NCBI GenBank assembly: GCA_032027125.1
Contig: JAVSMQ010000001.1
Span: 1,488,027 to 1,552,026, forward strand
Direction: 5' to 3'
Length of the DNA: 64,000 nt
Source: JANJTB01 sp032027125
GTDB lineage: Bacteria > Bacteroidota > Ignavibacteria > Kapaibacteriales > UBA2268
Both the position numbers and the translations under genes were made by a program. The first letter of the stretch is position 1; the number at the start of each line of letters is the position of its first letter. Positions 35,421 through 44,795 of this stretch are shown here, piece by piece. The notes beneath the pieces were generated by a model, which was not told where the DNA came from, ran no database searches, and was given only the letters and a program-made list of their open reading frames with translations.

Positions 35421-36218
35421 TTAATTTGCAATTAATACAGTCTCAAAAATCTCAGTTGTAGTAATTGCACATTCTCCATTTTGAGTAGAAAATACTTTTT
35501 GTACATTTCTACCTATTCTGATATTAACTGAATCATTTTCCTTCATTAAATTAAGAACTTTGGGTGGTATTGTGAATTCACCGGTATCCCATAATAAAGA
35601 ATGCCACTGAATATTTCTAAATTCAATTACTATAGGGAAATTTTGTGAATAGTTTAAATCACTGTTCCAAATTAAAGTCAATCCATCGGATATTTTAAAA
35701 TGTTTATCTTTAGGTAAATTTATTATATTAATAAGAGGCTGTAATTTTATATTACTTTCCCATTCAGGAATTGAATTACTACTATTTCCACTCCATCCGA
35801 ATTTAAATTCAGATCCGAATAATGGTACCTGCTCAGGTTTTTCATAATAATTATTATAATAATAAAATGCTTTACTGCTATCAAATATTGGATTTGTACT
35901 ATCGGATATTAATGGATAAGCAATATTCGTTATTAATGTGTCAATATATAAATTCCCTATATCTAAAGGCAAATTATCCCAATATTGTTTATGAAATTCA
36001 GCCCAAATTTCAAAATTGATTAAGTCGTTTGCACCAGTTTTTACAGTGATTTCTATCATAAATGGATATTGATAAATCGGATTACTGGAATACAAATAAT
36101 TTAAAAAATCAATTTTTGCAAAATTCGGACTTGCTGTAATTGGTATGTCATCTACATCACAACTTTGAAAAATAATAATTAAAACTAATAAAATAAATAA
36201 CAATTTCGGCTTTTTCAT
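35421..36218 (-). CDS. Lipoprotein of unknown function
   Basis: 265 residues. Signal sequence with lipobox IFQSC (Cys20), then DVDDIPITASPNFAKIDF. No motif recognised in the mature part, which is rich in Asn, Tyr and Trp and predicted to be mainly beta. It starts 7 bp after the stop of the upstream outer-membrane protein gene (36226-37557), so the pair is probably one transcript and may form one outer-membrane assembly. Base use is more AT-rich than the envelope cluster at 39-44 kb. Confidence 0.75.
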   Translation of the reverse strand: MKKPKLLFILLVLIIIFQSCDVDDIPITASPNFAKIDFLNYLYSSNPIYQYPFMIEITVKTGANDLINFEIWAEFHKQYWDNLPLDIGNLYIDTLITNIAYPLISDSTNPIFDSSKAFYYYNNYYEKPEQVPLFGSEFKFGWSGNSSNSIPEWESNIKLQPLINIINLPKDKHFKISDGLTLIWNSDLNYSQNFPIVIEFRNIQWHSLLWDTGEFTIPPKVLNLMKENDSVNIRIGRNVQKVFSTQNGECAITTTEIFETVLIAN

Positions 36219-36225
36219 ATTGGTC

Positions 36226-37557
36226 CTATAATATTTTAAAATTATAATTTAAAGATAACATTACCATTGGTGCACTAATAAGGTACATTGTAGGATAGTG
36301 TTTGTTTAAATTCATTTCTTTGTTTGTCAAACTTAATTTGATATTTGTACCATCCAAAGGCTGAAATCCAATTCCGGTTCTATATAAAGGATAAATAAAA
36401 GCTTCTTCATTAGAAGCATTGATAATATTTATATCAAATTCGCCGAACAGTATGAATTTATCATAAAAATACCAGTCAATGTCGGCAATCAATGAAATAC
36501 CCGATACATTTTTATGTTGGTAATCTGTAAACAAAGCCCACTGACTTAAAGGCTGCCGATCATAAAGATAAATCGGATAAAAATTTCTTGAAATAGTTTC
36601 ACCTACATAAGATGTACTATATTTATCTATAGTTGTATCTCTGAAACCCAAATTAAACTGATAACCGTAAAATCTATACTCGGCATTGAGTTTTAATCCA
36701 ATATTCTCATTTTTAAATTTATAATCAACTCCTGCCAAAAATCCGGTTCTGTATTTTAATTTATCTTCTTGGTTTGGTATCTCATTTCGGAAACCGATTT
36801 CAGAATATATTTTCACATCATTTTTTGTAATTGCGAATGAAAGATTATTTGAATACGATTTGATAAAATTATCATAATTGTCTTGATATAAGAATTGTTT
36901 GTCTTCTCCAAAATAACAATATTTAACATCAATCTTATAATCATCAAAAAGATTAACATCTTCAATAGTTAATGTCCATATACTCGCATCACCAATATTC
37001 AGACCAATCCAATACATTAAATCACCAATTGTATTATGAGATAATTTCAAATGATTCCATTTCAGATAAAATTCATTCCCAATCCAATCCATATTGTAGA
37101 TTTGCAAACCTTCCATAATTCGTTTGTCTGAAAAATGACCTACAGAAACTCCGGCATTAAATTTTTGACCGAATAGAACAAAACTCGAATCAAACCCTAA
37201 TAATATTCTTGGAAAAACTATAATATTATTCTTATCAAAAACACCATACGACATACCTCTGTGTTCTCCTATCAGGTCTGCACATATATTAAAACCGTAA
37301 TTTTTATATTGAGTATTGAATTCAATCCAACCTATACCATGCCAGAGAGGACTATCACCAACATTTTGCAAATTTATGTCTTTACTGAAAATTGGTGGTA
37401 AAATAGTGCTTGCATGATTATTTGGTGAATGATAGAGATGACCGCCGGCAATTTCGAACTCTAATCCTTTGATTGGAGTATGTATGCTGTCATTTTGTCC
37501 CTGCGAAACATAAATGAAAGATAAAGTATAGAAGAATACTATTTTAATATTATTCAT
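36226..37557 (-). CDS. Outer-membrane beta-barrel protein of unknown function
   Basis: 443 residues. N-terminal signal peptide ends near SQGQ (about 20). The remainder shows many alternating amphipathic strands with aromatic ends (NYGFNICADLIGE, GIGFQPLDGTNIKLSLTN, MVMLSLNYNFKIL), and the last residues form a typical terminal strand. The size suits a 16- to 18-strand barrel. The overall look recalls Wzi-like or OprD-like barrels, but I cannot assign it. Upstream of, and coupled to, a lipoprotein gene. Confidence 0.75.
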   Translation of the reverse strand: MNNIKIVFFYTLSFIYVSQGQNDSIHTPIKGLEFEIAGGHLYHSPNNHASTILPPIFSKDINLQNVGDSPLWHGIGWIEFNTQYKNYGFNICADLIGEHRGMSYGVFDKNNIIVFPRILLGFDSSFVLFGQKFNAGVSVGHFSDKRIMEGLQIYNMDWIGNEFYLKWNHLKLSHNTIGDLMYWIGLNIGDASIWTLTIEDVNLFDDYKIDVKYCYFGEDKQFLYQDNYDNFIKSYSNNLSFAITKNDVKIYSEIGFRNEIPNQEDKLKYRTGFLAGVDYKFKNENIGLKLNAEYRFYGYQFNLGFRDTTIDKYSTSYVGETISRNFYPIYLYDRQPLSQWALFTDYQHKNVSGISLIADIDWYFYDKFILFGEFDINIINASNEEAFIYPLYRTGIGFQPLDGTNIKLSLTNKEMNLNKHYPTMYLISAPMVMLSLNYNFKIL

Positions 37558-37780
37558 TTTCTTATGCCTAAATATAGTATTAAAAAAGTCAAAAAATATT
37601 CAATATTCACCTCGTAAATAAATCAATAATTTTCATCCGAAAAAAAACAATCCATTAACTTAATTATACAACTGTATAAATTTCAATATATTAATCATGA
37701 GCAAAAGTAAATAAAAACAAACATATAAGATTTAATTTTTCCAAAAAACATTGAATGTATTCAAATATTTCAAAAATTAC

Positions 37781-37818
37781 CAAAGCCCTCAATTTGTTTA
37801 TTGAAGGCTTTGTTTTTT
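37781..37818. terminator. Bidirectional terminator downstream of kbl
   Basis: Arms CAAAGCCCTCAAT (37781-37793) and ATTGAAGGCTTTG (37800-37812) pair over 13 bp with one mismatch; a T-run follows on the plus strand and GGTAATTTTTG on the minus strand. The minus-strand kbl stop is 18 bp away. The remaining gap 37558-37780 shows nothing else. Confidence 0.7.
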
Positions 37819-37829
37819 GTATAACTTCT

Positions 37830-39074
37830 CTATATCATCTTCAGTTCTTTGCCGACTTTGATGAATGCTGCTATAGCTTTATCAAGATGCTTATCGCTGT
37901 GACCAGCTGAAATCTGCACACGGATTCTGTCTTTTCCGCGAGGCACGACAGGGAATGAAAATGCAATTACATAAATACCTTCTTCAAGCATTCGGTTTGC
38001 AAATTCCACTGCTAGAGCCGAGCAGTTATCATATTTACCGAACATAATCGGAGTTATCGGGTGGTCGCCGGGGATTATGTCAAATCCCGCATCAGTCATT
38101 TCTTTGCGGAATCTTTTTGTGTTGTTTTCGAGTTTATCGCGTAACTCTGTACTTGCTGTCAGTATTTCCAGACATTTTAATGTTCCGCCGACAATAGCAG
38201 GTGCTACGGTATTTGAGAATAAATATGGACGTCCTTTGTTGCGCATCCATCCGATAATTTCTTTCCTTCCTGAAATACAACCGCCCGAAGCGCCGCCAAG
38301 TGCCTTACCGAAAGTTGTGGTTATAATGTCAATTCTACCCATTACTCCGCGGTATTCGTGTGTTCCTCTGCCGGTTTTGCCCATAAATCCCGAAGCGTGG
38401 CTTTCGTCAACCATTACGAGTGCATCGTATTTTTCAGCTAAATCACAGATTTGGTCGAGTTTGGCAATATCACCGTCCATAGAGAAAACACCGTCAGTTG
38501 CGATGACTTTAAACCGGCAGCCTTTTTCATTTGCTTCTTTGAGACAACGTTCTAGTCCTTTCAGTTCTTTTCCGGTTGCCGGGTCAAGTTCTTCAACATC
38601 ACTCATATCAGCATGCTTGTAAACCCACCGCTGTGCTTTCGCAAGACGAATACCGTCAATAATTGAAGCATGATTCAGTGCATCGGTTATAATTGCATCC
38701 TCAGCACCGAAAAGCGGCTCAAATACAGCACCGTTTGCATCAAATGCCGCACAAAAGAGAATGGTATCTTCCGTGCCTAGAAATTCAGATACTTTCTGCT
38801 CCAGTTCTTTGTGGATATCCTGAGTTCCGCATATAAATCTGACTGACGACAGACCGTAACCTCGTTTATCAATCATCTCGTGAGCGGCTTTAATCAGTTC
38901 AGGATGTGATGATAACCCGAGATAGTTATTGGCACAGAAGTTAAGAACAGTTTTTCCGTTCACAACGATTTCAGCACCTTGAGGGGACTCGATAATTCTT
39001 TCATGTTTATAGAGTTTTTGCTCTTCAAGAGAGTTCAGCTCCGAAGTCAAAAATTCTTTCATTTTTCCGTACAT
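37830..39074 (-). CDS. kbl: Glycine C-acetyltransferase (2-amino-3-ketobutyrate CoA ligase)
   Basis: 414 residues, alpha-oxoamine synthase family. Start ATG at 39074 has CGGAGAAAAATT upstream. Diagnostic blocks: NFCANNYLGLSSHPELI, GYGLSSVRFICGTQDIHK, DALNHASIIDGIRL, VDESHASGFMGKTGRGT, and the PLP lysine in TTTFGKALGGASGG (near 245). It cleaves 2-amino-3-ketobutyrate with CoA to glycine and acetyl-CoA in threonine breakdown. Threonine dehydrogenase (tdh), its usual partner, is not adjacent. Related enzymes (KBL vs. BioF/ALAS) are distinguished by the long CGTQDIHK and DGVFSMDGD blocks, which favour Kbl. Confidence 0.93.
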   Translation of the reverse strand: MYGKMKEFLTSELNSLEEQKLYKHERIIESPQGAEIVVNGKTVLNFCANNYLGLSSHPELIKAAHEMIDKRGYGLSSVRFICGTQDIHKELEQKVSEFLGTEDTILFCAAFDANGAVFEPLFGAEDAIITDALNHASIIDGIRLAKAQRWVYKHADMSDVEELDPATGKELKGLERCLKEANEKGCRFKVIATDGVFSMDGDIAKLDQICDLAEKYDALVMVDESHASGFMGKTGRGTHEYRGVMGRIDIITTTFGKALGGASGGCISGRKEIIGWMRNKGRPYLFSNTVAPAIVGGTLKCLEILTASTELRDKLENNTKRFRKEMTDAGFDIIPGDHPITPIMFGKYDNCSALAVEFANRMLEEGIYVIAFSFPVVPRGKDRIRVQISAGHSDKHLDKAIAAFIKVGKELKMI

Positions 39075-39283
39075 AATTTTTCTCCGTACATATAAAATTA
39101 ATTAATTAATTTTGCATTTTCAAGACTTTTAAAATTAAGCAATTTTAACAAATAAACAAAAGGAACTGTGTTGAATAATCAGAATTGAATATCAATTAAC
39201 AAATTTATTTATAAATCAAATAGGATATACTAATATTCGTTAATCATTATCATGTAAATTGTTTAAAAAAGGAAAATATAAAT

Positions 39284-39466
39284 ATGAAAGAATTTTTGTC
39301 GTTAATGATTTCCATAATCGTTGCTATTGTTGCGGTTGGTTTAATTGTACTTGCTTTTAAAATCGTTCTGAGTCTGGTTTGGTATTTAGTAATTTTCGGG
39401 TTAATTGCGGCAATCTCTCTTCCTGTTTATTTCTATGTAAATAAAAAACTGTTAGGTAAGAATTAA
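39284..39466 (+). CDS. Small two-helix membrane protein
   Basis: 60 residues; start preceded by AAAGGAAAATATAAAT. Almost the whole protein is two hydrophobic segments (about 5-28 and 30-50) with a Lys-rich C-terminus (NKKLLGKN), so the tail is probably cytoplasmic. No homologous family recognised. It precedes the DUF6588-like gene by 18 bp and is probably the first gene of the envelope cluster. Confidence 0.7.
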   Translation: MKEFLSLMISIIVAIVAVGLIVLAFKIVLSLVWYLVIFGLIAAISLPVYFYVNKKLLGKN

Positions 39467-39484
39467 ATATTTGGGAAATTAACA

Positions 39485-40768
39485 ATGAAATCAATTTTTT
39501 CATTTTTCTTGTTTTTGACAATATATACAAGTGCCTTTGCACAAACTTCATCTGACTTTACAATTGATTTAGCCCGCAAATTCTCCCGTGATTTATTTGA
39601 ATCAAACGGTGTTTTATATATGGAACCTGTTGTAAGGGTCATAAATTCTACATCGAATTCCCGCTTTTTTACACAGGCTTATGTTCCGACCAAAGTGAAT
39701 AAACCTTATTTCCGTATCGGTATTCATGGAATGACGGGTCTGGTTAACGATGGTTTAAAGTATTATTCACCATCTATGCCTTCCCAACAATTTGATGCAA
39801 ATGAAATGGGTAAGTACATAGAATACAGTATTCTGGACCAGCAGATTACAAGACTAGATACTGTGGGTCTTATCCATTACTTATTCCAAAATATGATGTA
39901 TGACGGAACTAAAGGAAATCATGCAGGATTGATAAATGTTCCATCAAGAGCATCAACAGCTCTCGGCACAGGAAATACTGCATTTAATCTACCCCATGAA
40001 TCAATGAGAACGCTTTTCGAAAGTCATCCCCTGTATAATTTGCCTTTTATACCGCAATCTCTGAAAGATTCTGTTATGTCGGCAATTAATCAGTTTCCCG
40101 AAGTATTTACTCTTTACGGAGGAAGTAATTTGGATGTAGTTTTTGCTGCTATTCCACAATTTGAAATAGGTTCTTTTTATGGAACTGAATTACTTCTGAG
40201 AGTTATTCCGCCTGTCAATCTGGGCAAAACAATCGGAGATTTTGCATTTTGGGGTATAGGAGTAAAGCATAGCATCAGTCAATACTTTTTTGATGAATAT
40301 AATGCTGCAGGTGAATTGATTGATGTTCAGGACAGACCATTTGATATAGCGGCACAATTTGTATATCAGGGTACATATCTCGAAAATAAGGTAGGCGTTA
40401 CCAATGCCGATTTGGAGGCAGATGCAACTCTTTTAAGCTGCAATCTTCATGCAAGTAAAAGCTTCAGAGATATTATTGATATCTATACCGGCATTTCGTA
40501 TGAGACAATAGACATAAAATCAAAATATACCTATAAATTGTCAGCTGAAACACAAAGGCAGTTAGGACTTCTGGAACAAGGTTCGGATGTGCCGACTCCC
40601 GGTTATCCGGGCGATCAGCAGCCTCAGACAACTGAACTGACACTTGATGCCTCAAATATCAGATGGACAATCGGATTTGTAAAGCCAATCGGCAACTTCG
40701 ATATATTTTTAGATTACAGTGTCAGCCGGTTTGATATACTCAGCGGCGGAATTCAGTACAGGTTTTAA
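39485..40768 (+). CDS. DUF6588-like outer-membrane protein
   Basis: 427 residues. Signal peptide ends SAFAQ (about 20). The early part (SSDFTIDLARKFSRDLFESNGVLYMEPVVRVINSTSN) and later amphipathic strands ending in GGIQYRF resemble the DUF6588 family of Bacteroidota barrels; the last residue Phe is typical of BAM-folded barrels. Function unknown. It lies in the same run as lpxB (15 bp downstream), suggesting a lipid A or outer-membrane biogenesis link by position only. Confidence 0.72.
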   Translation: MKSIFSFFLFLTIYTSAFAQTSSDFTIDLARKFSRDLFESNGVLYMEPVVRVINSTSNSRFFTQAYVPTKVNKPYFRIGIHGMTGLVNDGLKYYSPSMPSQQFDANEMGKYIEYSILDQQITRLDTVGLIHYLFQNMMYDGTKGNHAGLINVPSRASTALGTGNTAFNLPHESMRTLFESHPLYNLPFIPQSLKDSVMSAINQFPEVFTLYGGSNLDVVFAAIPQFEIGSFYGTELLLRVIPPVNLGKTIGDFAFWGIGVKHSISQYFFDEYNAAGELIDVQDRPFDIAAQFVYQGTYLENKVGVTNADLEADATLLSCNLHASKSFRDIIDIYTGISYETIDIKSKYTYKLSAETQRQLGLLEQGSDVPTPGYPGDQQPQTTELTLDASNIRWTIGFVKPIGNFDIFLDYSVSRFDILSGGIQYRF

Positions 40769-40783
40769 ATATCAGGCAAATTA

Positions 40784-41887
40784 TTGAATAAATATCTGAT
40801 TGTTTCAGGCGACCCTTCAGGGGATATTCACGCTGCAAATCTAATGCACGAAATCAGGCAGATTCAACCTGATGTCGAATTTATCGGTATCGGCGGCAGC
40901 AGGATGATTAGTGAAGGGCTTGTTACTATTGCTAAAATGTCGGATGTTTCGGTTGTTGGATTTTGGGAAGTAGCAAAAAAATATTCTTTTTTCAAAAAAC
41001 TGCTTAATGAATGTATAGATATTCTGAAAAATGAAAAGATAACCGCCTTTATTCCTGTTGATTATCCCGGATTTAATATTCGGCTTGCAGAAAATTCAAA
41101 AAAACTTGGCATTCCTGTTTATTACTACATCGCACCGCAGCTCTGGGCATGGGGTAAAAACAGAGCAAAGAATCTTGCAAAGGTTACTGATAAACTTTTA
41201 GTCGTTTTTCCATTCGAAGTTGAATATTTTTCAAAATTCGGAATTGATACAACTTTTGTCGGTCACCCCCTGCCGGATAATCATGAATATAATCGTGAAT
41301 TTAAAAGTTTTAATCAGAGAAACGGCAAAATTGCTTTTTTCCCCGGAAGCCGCCTTCAGGAAGTACATAAACATCTTAAACTTTTCAAGGGTTTGCTGGA
41401 TTATAACACAGAAGCCGGTTATGGGTATGAATTCGTTGTAGCCAAATCAGGAAATATTCCTGATTCCGTATTTTCGGAATTGTCAGCAAATCCGAATGTT
41501 GAACTATCAGAGGATAATATCGGAATAATGCAGAATTCATCAGCCGGTATTATCAAAACAGGCACTTCGAATCTCGAGGCTGCACTATGCGGACTGCCAT
41601 TTGCAATGTTTTACAAAACCTCATTTCTGACATTTAGAATTGCAGAAAAATTGGTTAATCTGCCATATATTTCGATTATAAATATACTTTTCAATAAATT
41701 TGTTATTCGGGAATTTATTCAAAATGAGGCTAATCCTAAAGCGATTTTGCAGTATATTCACGAATTGATAAATAACCGGCAGGAATATTCATCGCTGCAA
41801 AACCAATTTACTTTGATACGGAATATTCTCGGCGGAGGCGGTGCATCACGCAAAGCAGCAGAAATAATAACCGCGGGTATTCAGTGA
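40784..41887 (+). CDS. lpxB: Lipid-A-disaccharide synthase
   Basis: 367 residues from a TTG start at 40784 that places the conserved SGDPSGDIHAANLM block at residues 8-21, as in other LpxB proteins. Other family blocks: GIGGSRMISEGL, PVDYPGFNIRLA, YYYIAPQLWAWGKNRAKNLAK, LLVVFPFEVEYFSKFGI-type strand, and FVGHPLPDN. The glycosyltransferase (GT19) joins UDP-2,3-diacylglucosamine and lipid X at the inner membrane. The next gene overlaps its stop (GTGA). Confidence 0.96.
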   Translation: MNKYLIVSGDPSGDIHAANLMHEIRQIQPDVEFIGIGGSRMISEGLVTIAKMSDVSVVGFWEVAKKYSFFKKLLNECIDILKNEKITAFIPVDYPGFNIRLAENSKKLGIPVYYYIAPQLWAWGKNRAKNLAKVTDKLLVVFPFEVEYFSKFGIDTTFVGHPLPDNHEYNREFKSFNQRNGKIAFFPGSRLQEVHKHLKLFKGLLDYNTEAGYGYEFVVAKSGNIPDSVFSELSANPNVELSEDNIGIMQNSSAGIIKTGTSNLEAALCGLPFAMFYKTSFLTFRIAEKLVNLPYISIINILFNKFVIREFIQNEANPKAILQYIHELINNRQEYSSLQNQFTLIRNILGGGGASRKAAEIITAGIQ

Positions 41888-42486
41888 AAAAACAAAGTTT
41901 CAAAAACCGCCTTGCAGTTTTTCTGCTTAATATTCTATCCAAAACATGGCGAATAAAACTTAACGGGGAACTGCAGAATGATAATAGAGGTATCATTGTT
42001 TTTTGGCATGGATTTATGCTTCCCGTTTGGAAATATTTCGGGAAATATAATCCGGCAGCAGTTGTCAGTTTAAGCAATGACGGCGAAATTTTAGCACGGT
42101 TACTTGAAAAATGGGGATTTTCGCTCATCAGAGGTTCATCATCCCGAAAAGGAAAAGAAGTTCTGGCAGATATAATCTCCGCTTCGGCAAATTCACTCAT
42201 ACTTATAACACCCGATGGACCCCGCGGACCCATTTATGAAATGAAGGCAGGTGCTGTGGTTGCCGCTTCACGTTCGGAAAACCCGGTTTACTTATGCGGT
42301 GTAAAAATCAGAAATAAATATATATTTGAAAAAAGCTGGGACAAATTCTCCCTGCCTCTTCCTTTCAGCAAAATTGAACTTACATTATCCGAGCCCTGTT
42401 TTATAGAAAAAGATGCAGAAAAAGAGTTAATTAACCTAAAAATTTCGGAATTACAAACAAATCTGTTACTTTTATATTCTGAATAA
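41884..42486 (+). CDS. DUF374 lysophospholipid acyltransferase-family protein
   Basis: 200 residues from a GTG at 41884 overlapping the lpxB stop. The DUF374 markers are IIVFWHGFMLPVWKYFG (with His as acyltransferase-type base), VVSLSNDGEILARLLEKWGFSLIRGSSSRKG, and ITPDGPRGP. Related to the PlsC/LpxL acyltransferases, whose HX4D motif is only partly kept (WHGFML). Placed between lpxB and lpxK, it very probably acylates lipid A or a precursor; this is inference from context. Confidence 0.88.
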   Translation: MKKQSFKNRLAVFLLNILSKTWRIKLNGELQNDNRGIIVFWHGFMLPVWKYFGKYNPAAVVSLSNDGEILARLLEKWGFSLIRGSSSRKGKEVLADIISASANSLILITPDGPRGPIYEMKAGAVVAASRSENPVYLCGVKIRNKYIFEKSWDKFSLPLPFSKIELTLSEPCFIEKDAEKELINLKISELQTNLLLLYSE

Positions 42487-42506
42487 ACATAAACTAAAAA
42501 AAAGAT

Positions 42507-43565
42507 ATGCTCAGGAATTTATTATCAAGGATTTACGGCTTTTTTGTCGGTAAAAGAAACGACAATTTTGACAGCAGTGATAACATTGTCAGATGTAAAG
42601 TTCCGGTTATCAGTGTTGGCAATTTGTCGGTCGGCGGTACCGGAAAAACACCTTTTGTCCAGATGCTGACAAAATATTTCCTAAGCAAAGGATTTAAACC
42701 CGGGATTGTCGGGAAGGGGTACAAAAGAACCGGCAAAGGCGAAGTAATTGTCGGAGACGGCATCAATGTGCTTGTCACAGCCGCTGTCGGAGGCGACGAG
42801 ATGGTGCTTCTTGCCGATTCGCTTAAAGTGCCGGTAATTGCCCATGATTCTAAAGCACAGGCAGCACTGTCAATGCAGGAAAAATTCGATGTTGACCTGA
42901 TAATAGTTGATGACGGATTCCAGCACCGCAAGCTTCACCGCGACCTGGATATTGTTCTGATTGATAAGGATACACATGATAATCCGGAGCTTATGCCTGT
43001 CGGAAGGCTCAGAGAACCGGTTGATTCATTAAAAAGAGCTGACATTGTCTGCACTACCGGAAATTTTGAATTAAGCCAAATATTTATCGGTAATATGAAA
43101 CATGATGCCGTGAGAATCAGAGTAAAACCCGTACAGGCAAATCCCTATTATCTTGGTGACAGAATTCAGATTAAAGTACGCGAAAGCAAAGAATCACCTG
43201 TCGAGGTAATTGCTTTTGCCGGTATTGCCAAGCCGAATAGATTTTTTGAAATGCTGAAAGAAATGGGATATATCAATCTTGATACTCACCCTTTTTCCGA
43301 CCATCATAATTATACCGAAAGTGATGTTAAGCTTTTGATAGAAAAATGCCGTAAGCAAAAATGTAATCATATAGCCACCACTGAAAAGGATGCGGCAAAG
43401 ATTATCGAATTTAATGATATTTTGAAAAATAACAATATAAAATGCGTCGTGTTTCCGATTGCTCTTACAATTACTGATGGAAAAATTGATTTCTTCAAGC
43501 TAATCGGAATCAGAGTCAGCAGATTAATTCATAAAAACAGGTCAAAGCAAAATGAAAATATTTAA
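42507..43565 (+). CDS. lpxK: Tetraacyldisaccharide 4'-kinase
   Basis: 352 residues. The P-loop-like LpxK motif VPVISVGNLSVGGTGKTP is at 32-49, preceded by an N-terminal amphipathic region that binds the membrane. DVDLIIVDDGFQHRKLHRD (near 130-148) is the second hallmark. LpxK phosphorylates the 4' position of the lipid A disaccharide at the inner-membrane surface. The downstream gene begins inside the last 14 bases, so translation is coupled. Confidence 0.96.
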   Translation: MLRNLLSRIYGFFVGKRNDNFDSSDNIVRCKVPVISVGNLSVGGTGKTPFVQMLTKYFLSKGFKPGIVGKGYKRTGKGEVIVGDGINVLVTAAVGGDEMVLLADSLKVPVIAHDSKAQAALSMQEKFDVDLIIVDDGFQHRKLHRDLDIVLIDKDTHDNPELMPVGRLREPVDSLKRADIVCTTGNFELSQIFIGNMKHDAVRIRVKPVQANPYYLGDRIQIKVRESKESPVEVIAFAGIAKPNRFFEMLKEMGYINLDTHPFSDHHNYTESDVKLLIEKCRKQKCNHIATTEKDAAKIIEFNDILKNNNIKCVVFPIALTITDGKIDFFKLIGIRVSRLIHKNRSKQNENI

Positions 43566-44373
43566 AATTATCTCATTACTGTCAATCTTAGGATTTGTCT
43601 TCCTAATATCATGCAGTGAAAAATCAGAGCCTTCTAAAAGTGAGGATGTAACCGTAAAAGACAGCAGCGGTATAAAATTTTCCGGCTATCACTGGGTAAC
43701 TAAAGAGACAAAAAATATAGAAGATACGCGGTATTTTTGTCTTACAAACAGCAGCAATGTAAAAGTTGACACGCAGGGAAATCTAATTCTTAAAATCAGG
43801 AAAACCGGTGACGGCTGGTCGGGCGGCGAGATTACTCTTGATACAATTCTGGGGTTCGGGGAATATTCCTTCGATATTAAATCTAAATCCGGCTCGTTGG
43901 ATGCAAATGCAACAGTTGCTTTCACTGTGCTGAATATTACAGATGATTTTTTTGAAGGGATGACACAGACAGGTATCAGATTTTCCAAATATTCTGAACC
44001 TGAAGCATCAAATGAACTTGAGTATTTTCTATATGCCACTGACAAAAAGTTTGCAGAAGTAGAATCGCCGCAAAGCCCATTTAAACTTACCGGTTTAGTT
44101 TCCAAACACAAAGTCGGTATATACCCGGATTATCTTTATTACTCGTCAAAAGCAGAAGGTTACAACAGCGAATTCAAAGCTTTCAAAAATGTCGGTTCAG
44201 AAAGTGATATTACGGATGCTCTTACGTTTTCGGAGCCGTCGGATAATCTGAAAGTGATAATCAGTCTATGTCTGCCCGAATCCAATGAACCCACAGACAA
44301 AAAAGAAGTGGAAGTGATTATCAGCAATTTCAGATTTACACCCTTTGTGCCGGATATAACGAAAGGACAGTAA
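43552..44373 (+). CDS. Lipoprotein with GH16-like concanavalin fold, catalytic residues absent
   Basis: 273 residues. Lipobox LISC (Cys21), followed by a charged linker. The body contains FSGYHWVTKETKNI and GGEITLDTILGFGEYSFDIKSK-type strands resembling the jelly roll of GH16 and related laminarinase folds. The GH16 catalytic ExDxxE pattern is not present: the equivalent position reads NELEYF, so enzymatic activity is doubtful. It overlaps lpxK by 14 bp, and is the last gene of the cluster. A role in envelope maintenance is possible but unproven. Confidence 0.65.
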   Translation: MKIFKIISLLSILGFVFLISCSEKSEPSKSEDVTVKDSSGIKFSGYHWVTKETKNIEDTRYFCLTNSSNVKVDTQGNLILKIRKTGDGWSGGEITLDTILGFGEYSFDIKSKSGSLDANATVAFTVLNITDDFFEGMTQTGIRFSKYSEPEASNELEYFLYATDKKFAEVESPQSPFKLTGLVSKHKVGIYPDYLYYSSKAEGYNSEFKAFKNVGSESDITDALTFSEPSDNLKVIISLCLPESNEPTDKKEVEVIISNFRFTPFVPDITKGQ

Positions 44374-44410
44374 TAACTGAATAATAGAAATAATTTTCAA
44401 AACAAAAAAT

Positions 44411-44466
44411 AATTTGTCCCCTTTTGACGTTCTTATGACATATACAAGTATAAGATAATACAAATG
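44411..44466 (+). repeat. 56-bp conserved element, copy 1
   Basis: Begins AATTTGTCCCCTTTTGACG and shares the invariant cores GTCCCCTTTT and TTCTTATGACATATA with four other copies; ends ACAAAT plus one diverged base. It lies 38 bp after the lipoprotein stop, in the 422-bp gap 44374-44795. The next complete gene (44796) starts 330 bp downstream. Confidence 0.85.
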
Positions 44467-44628
44467 TAAATAACTTTATTGCTATTGGAACTAAACATAA
44501 TAAAGCTTTTATTATTTGAGGTTTACATTGGTTTTGCAGCAATTATAAAGGATTACTTTCAAATCAAGCCTGAAGCATTAAAGTTTGCTTTCAATTTGCA
44601 ATAGCGAATGAATTATTACTTATGCAAT

Positions 44629-44730
44629 ATGAAGTTACTTCTTGATGAAAATATTTACTCGGGAAACATCAAGTATATTGAAGAGTATAAATCAGTTAAC
44701 ACAAACCGACCACAGAGTGTTTGTAAATAG
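44629..44730 (+). pseudogene. 33-codon fragment resembling the start of a DUF5615-type toxin
   Basis: The frame starts MKLLLDENIYSG and ends QSVCK, then stops. MKxLLDEN is the usual start of DUF5615/Mut7-C-like PIN-type toxins, which are otherwise about 110 residues long. Only the first third is present and no ribosome site is obvious, so this is probably a remnant. The similarity rests on about ten residues. Confidence 0.35.
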
Positions 44731-44795
44731 GAGCATAAATTACAATATTATAAAATTTAATTCTTCTTCATTTTAGTAAATAAAAAGGTTTAAAA

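Noticed and set aside
44374..44795. Full toxin-antitoxin module at 44.6 kb
   Set aside because: Only the first third of a DUF5615-like frame is present and no antitoxin frame is found.
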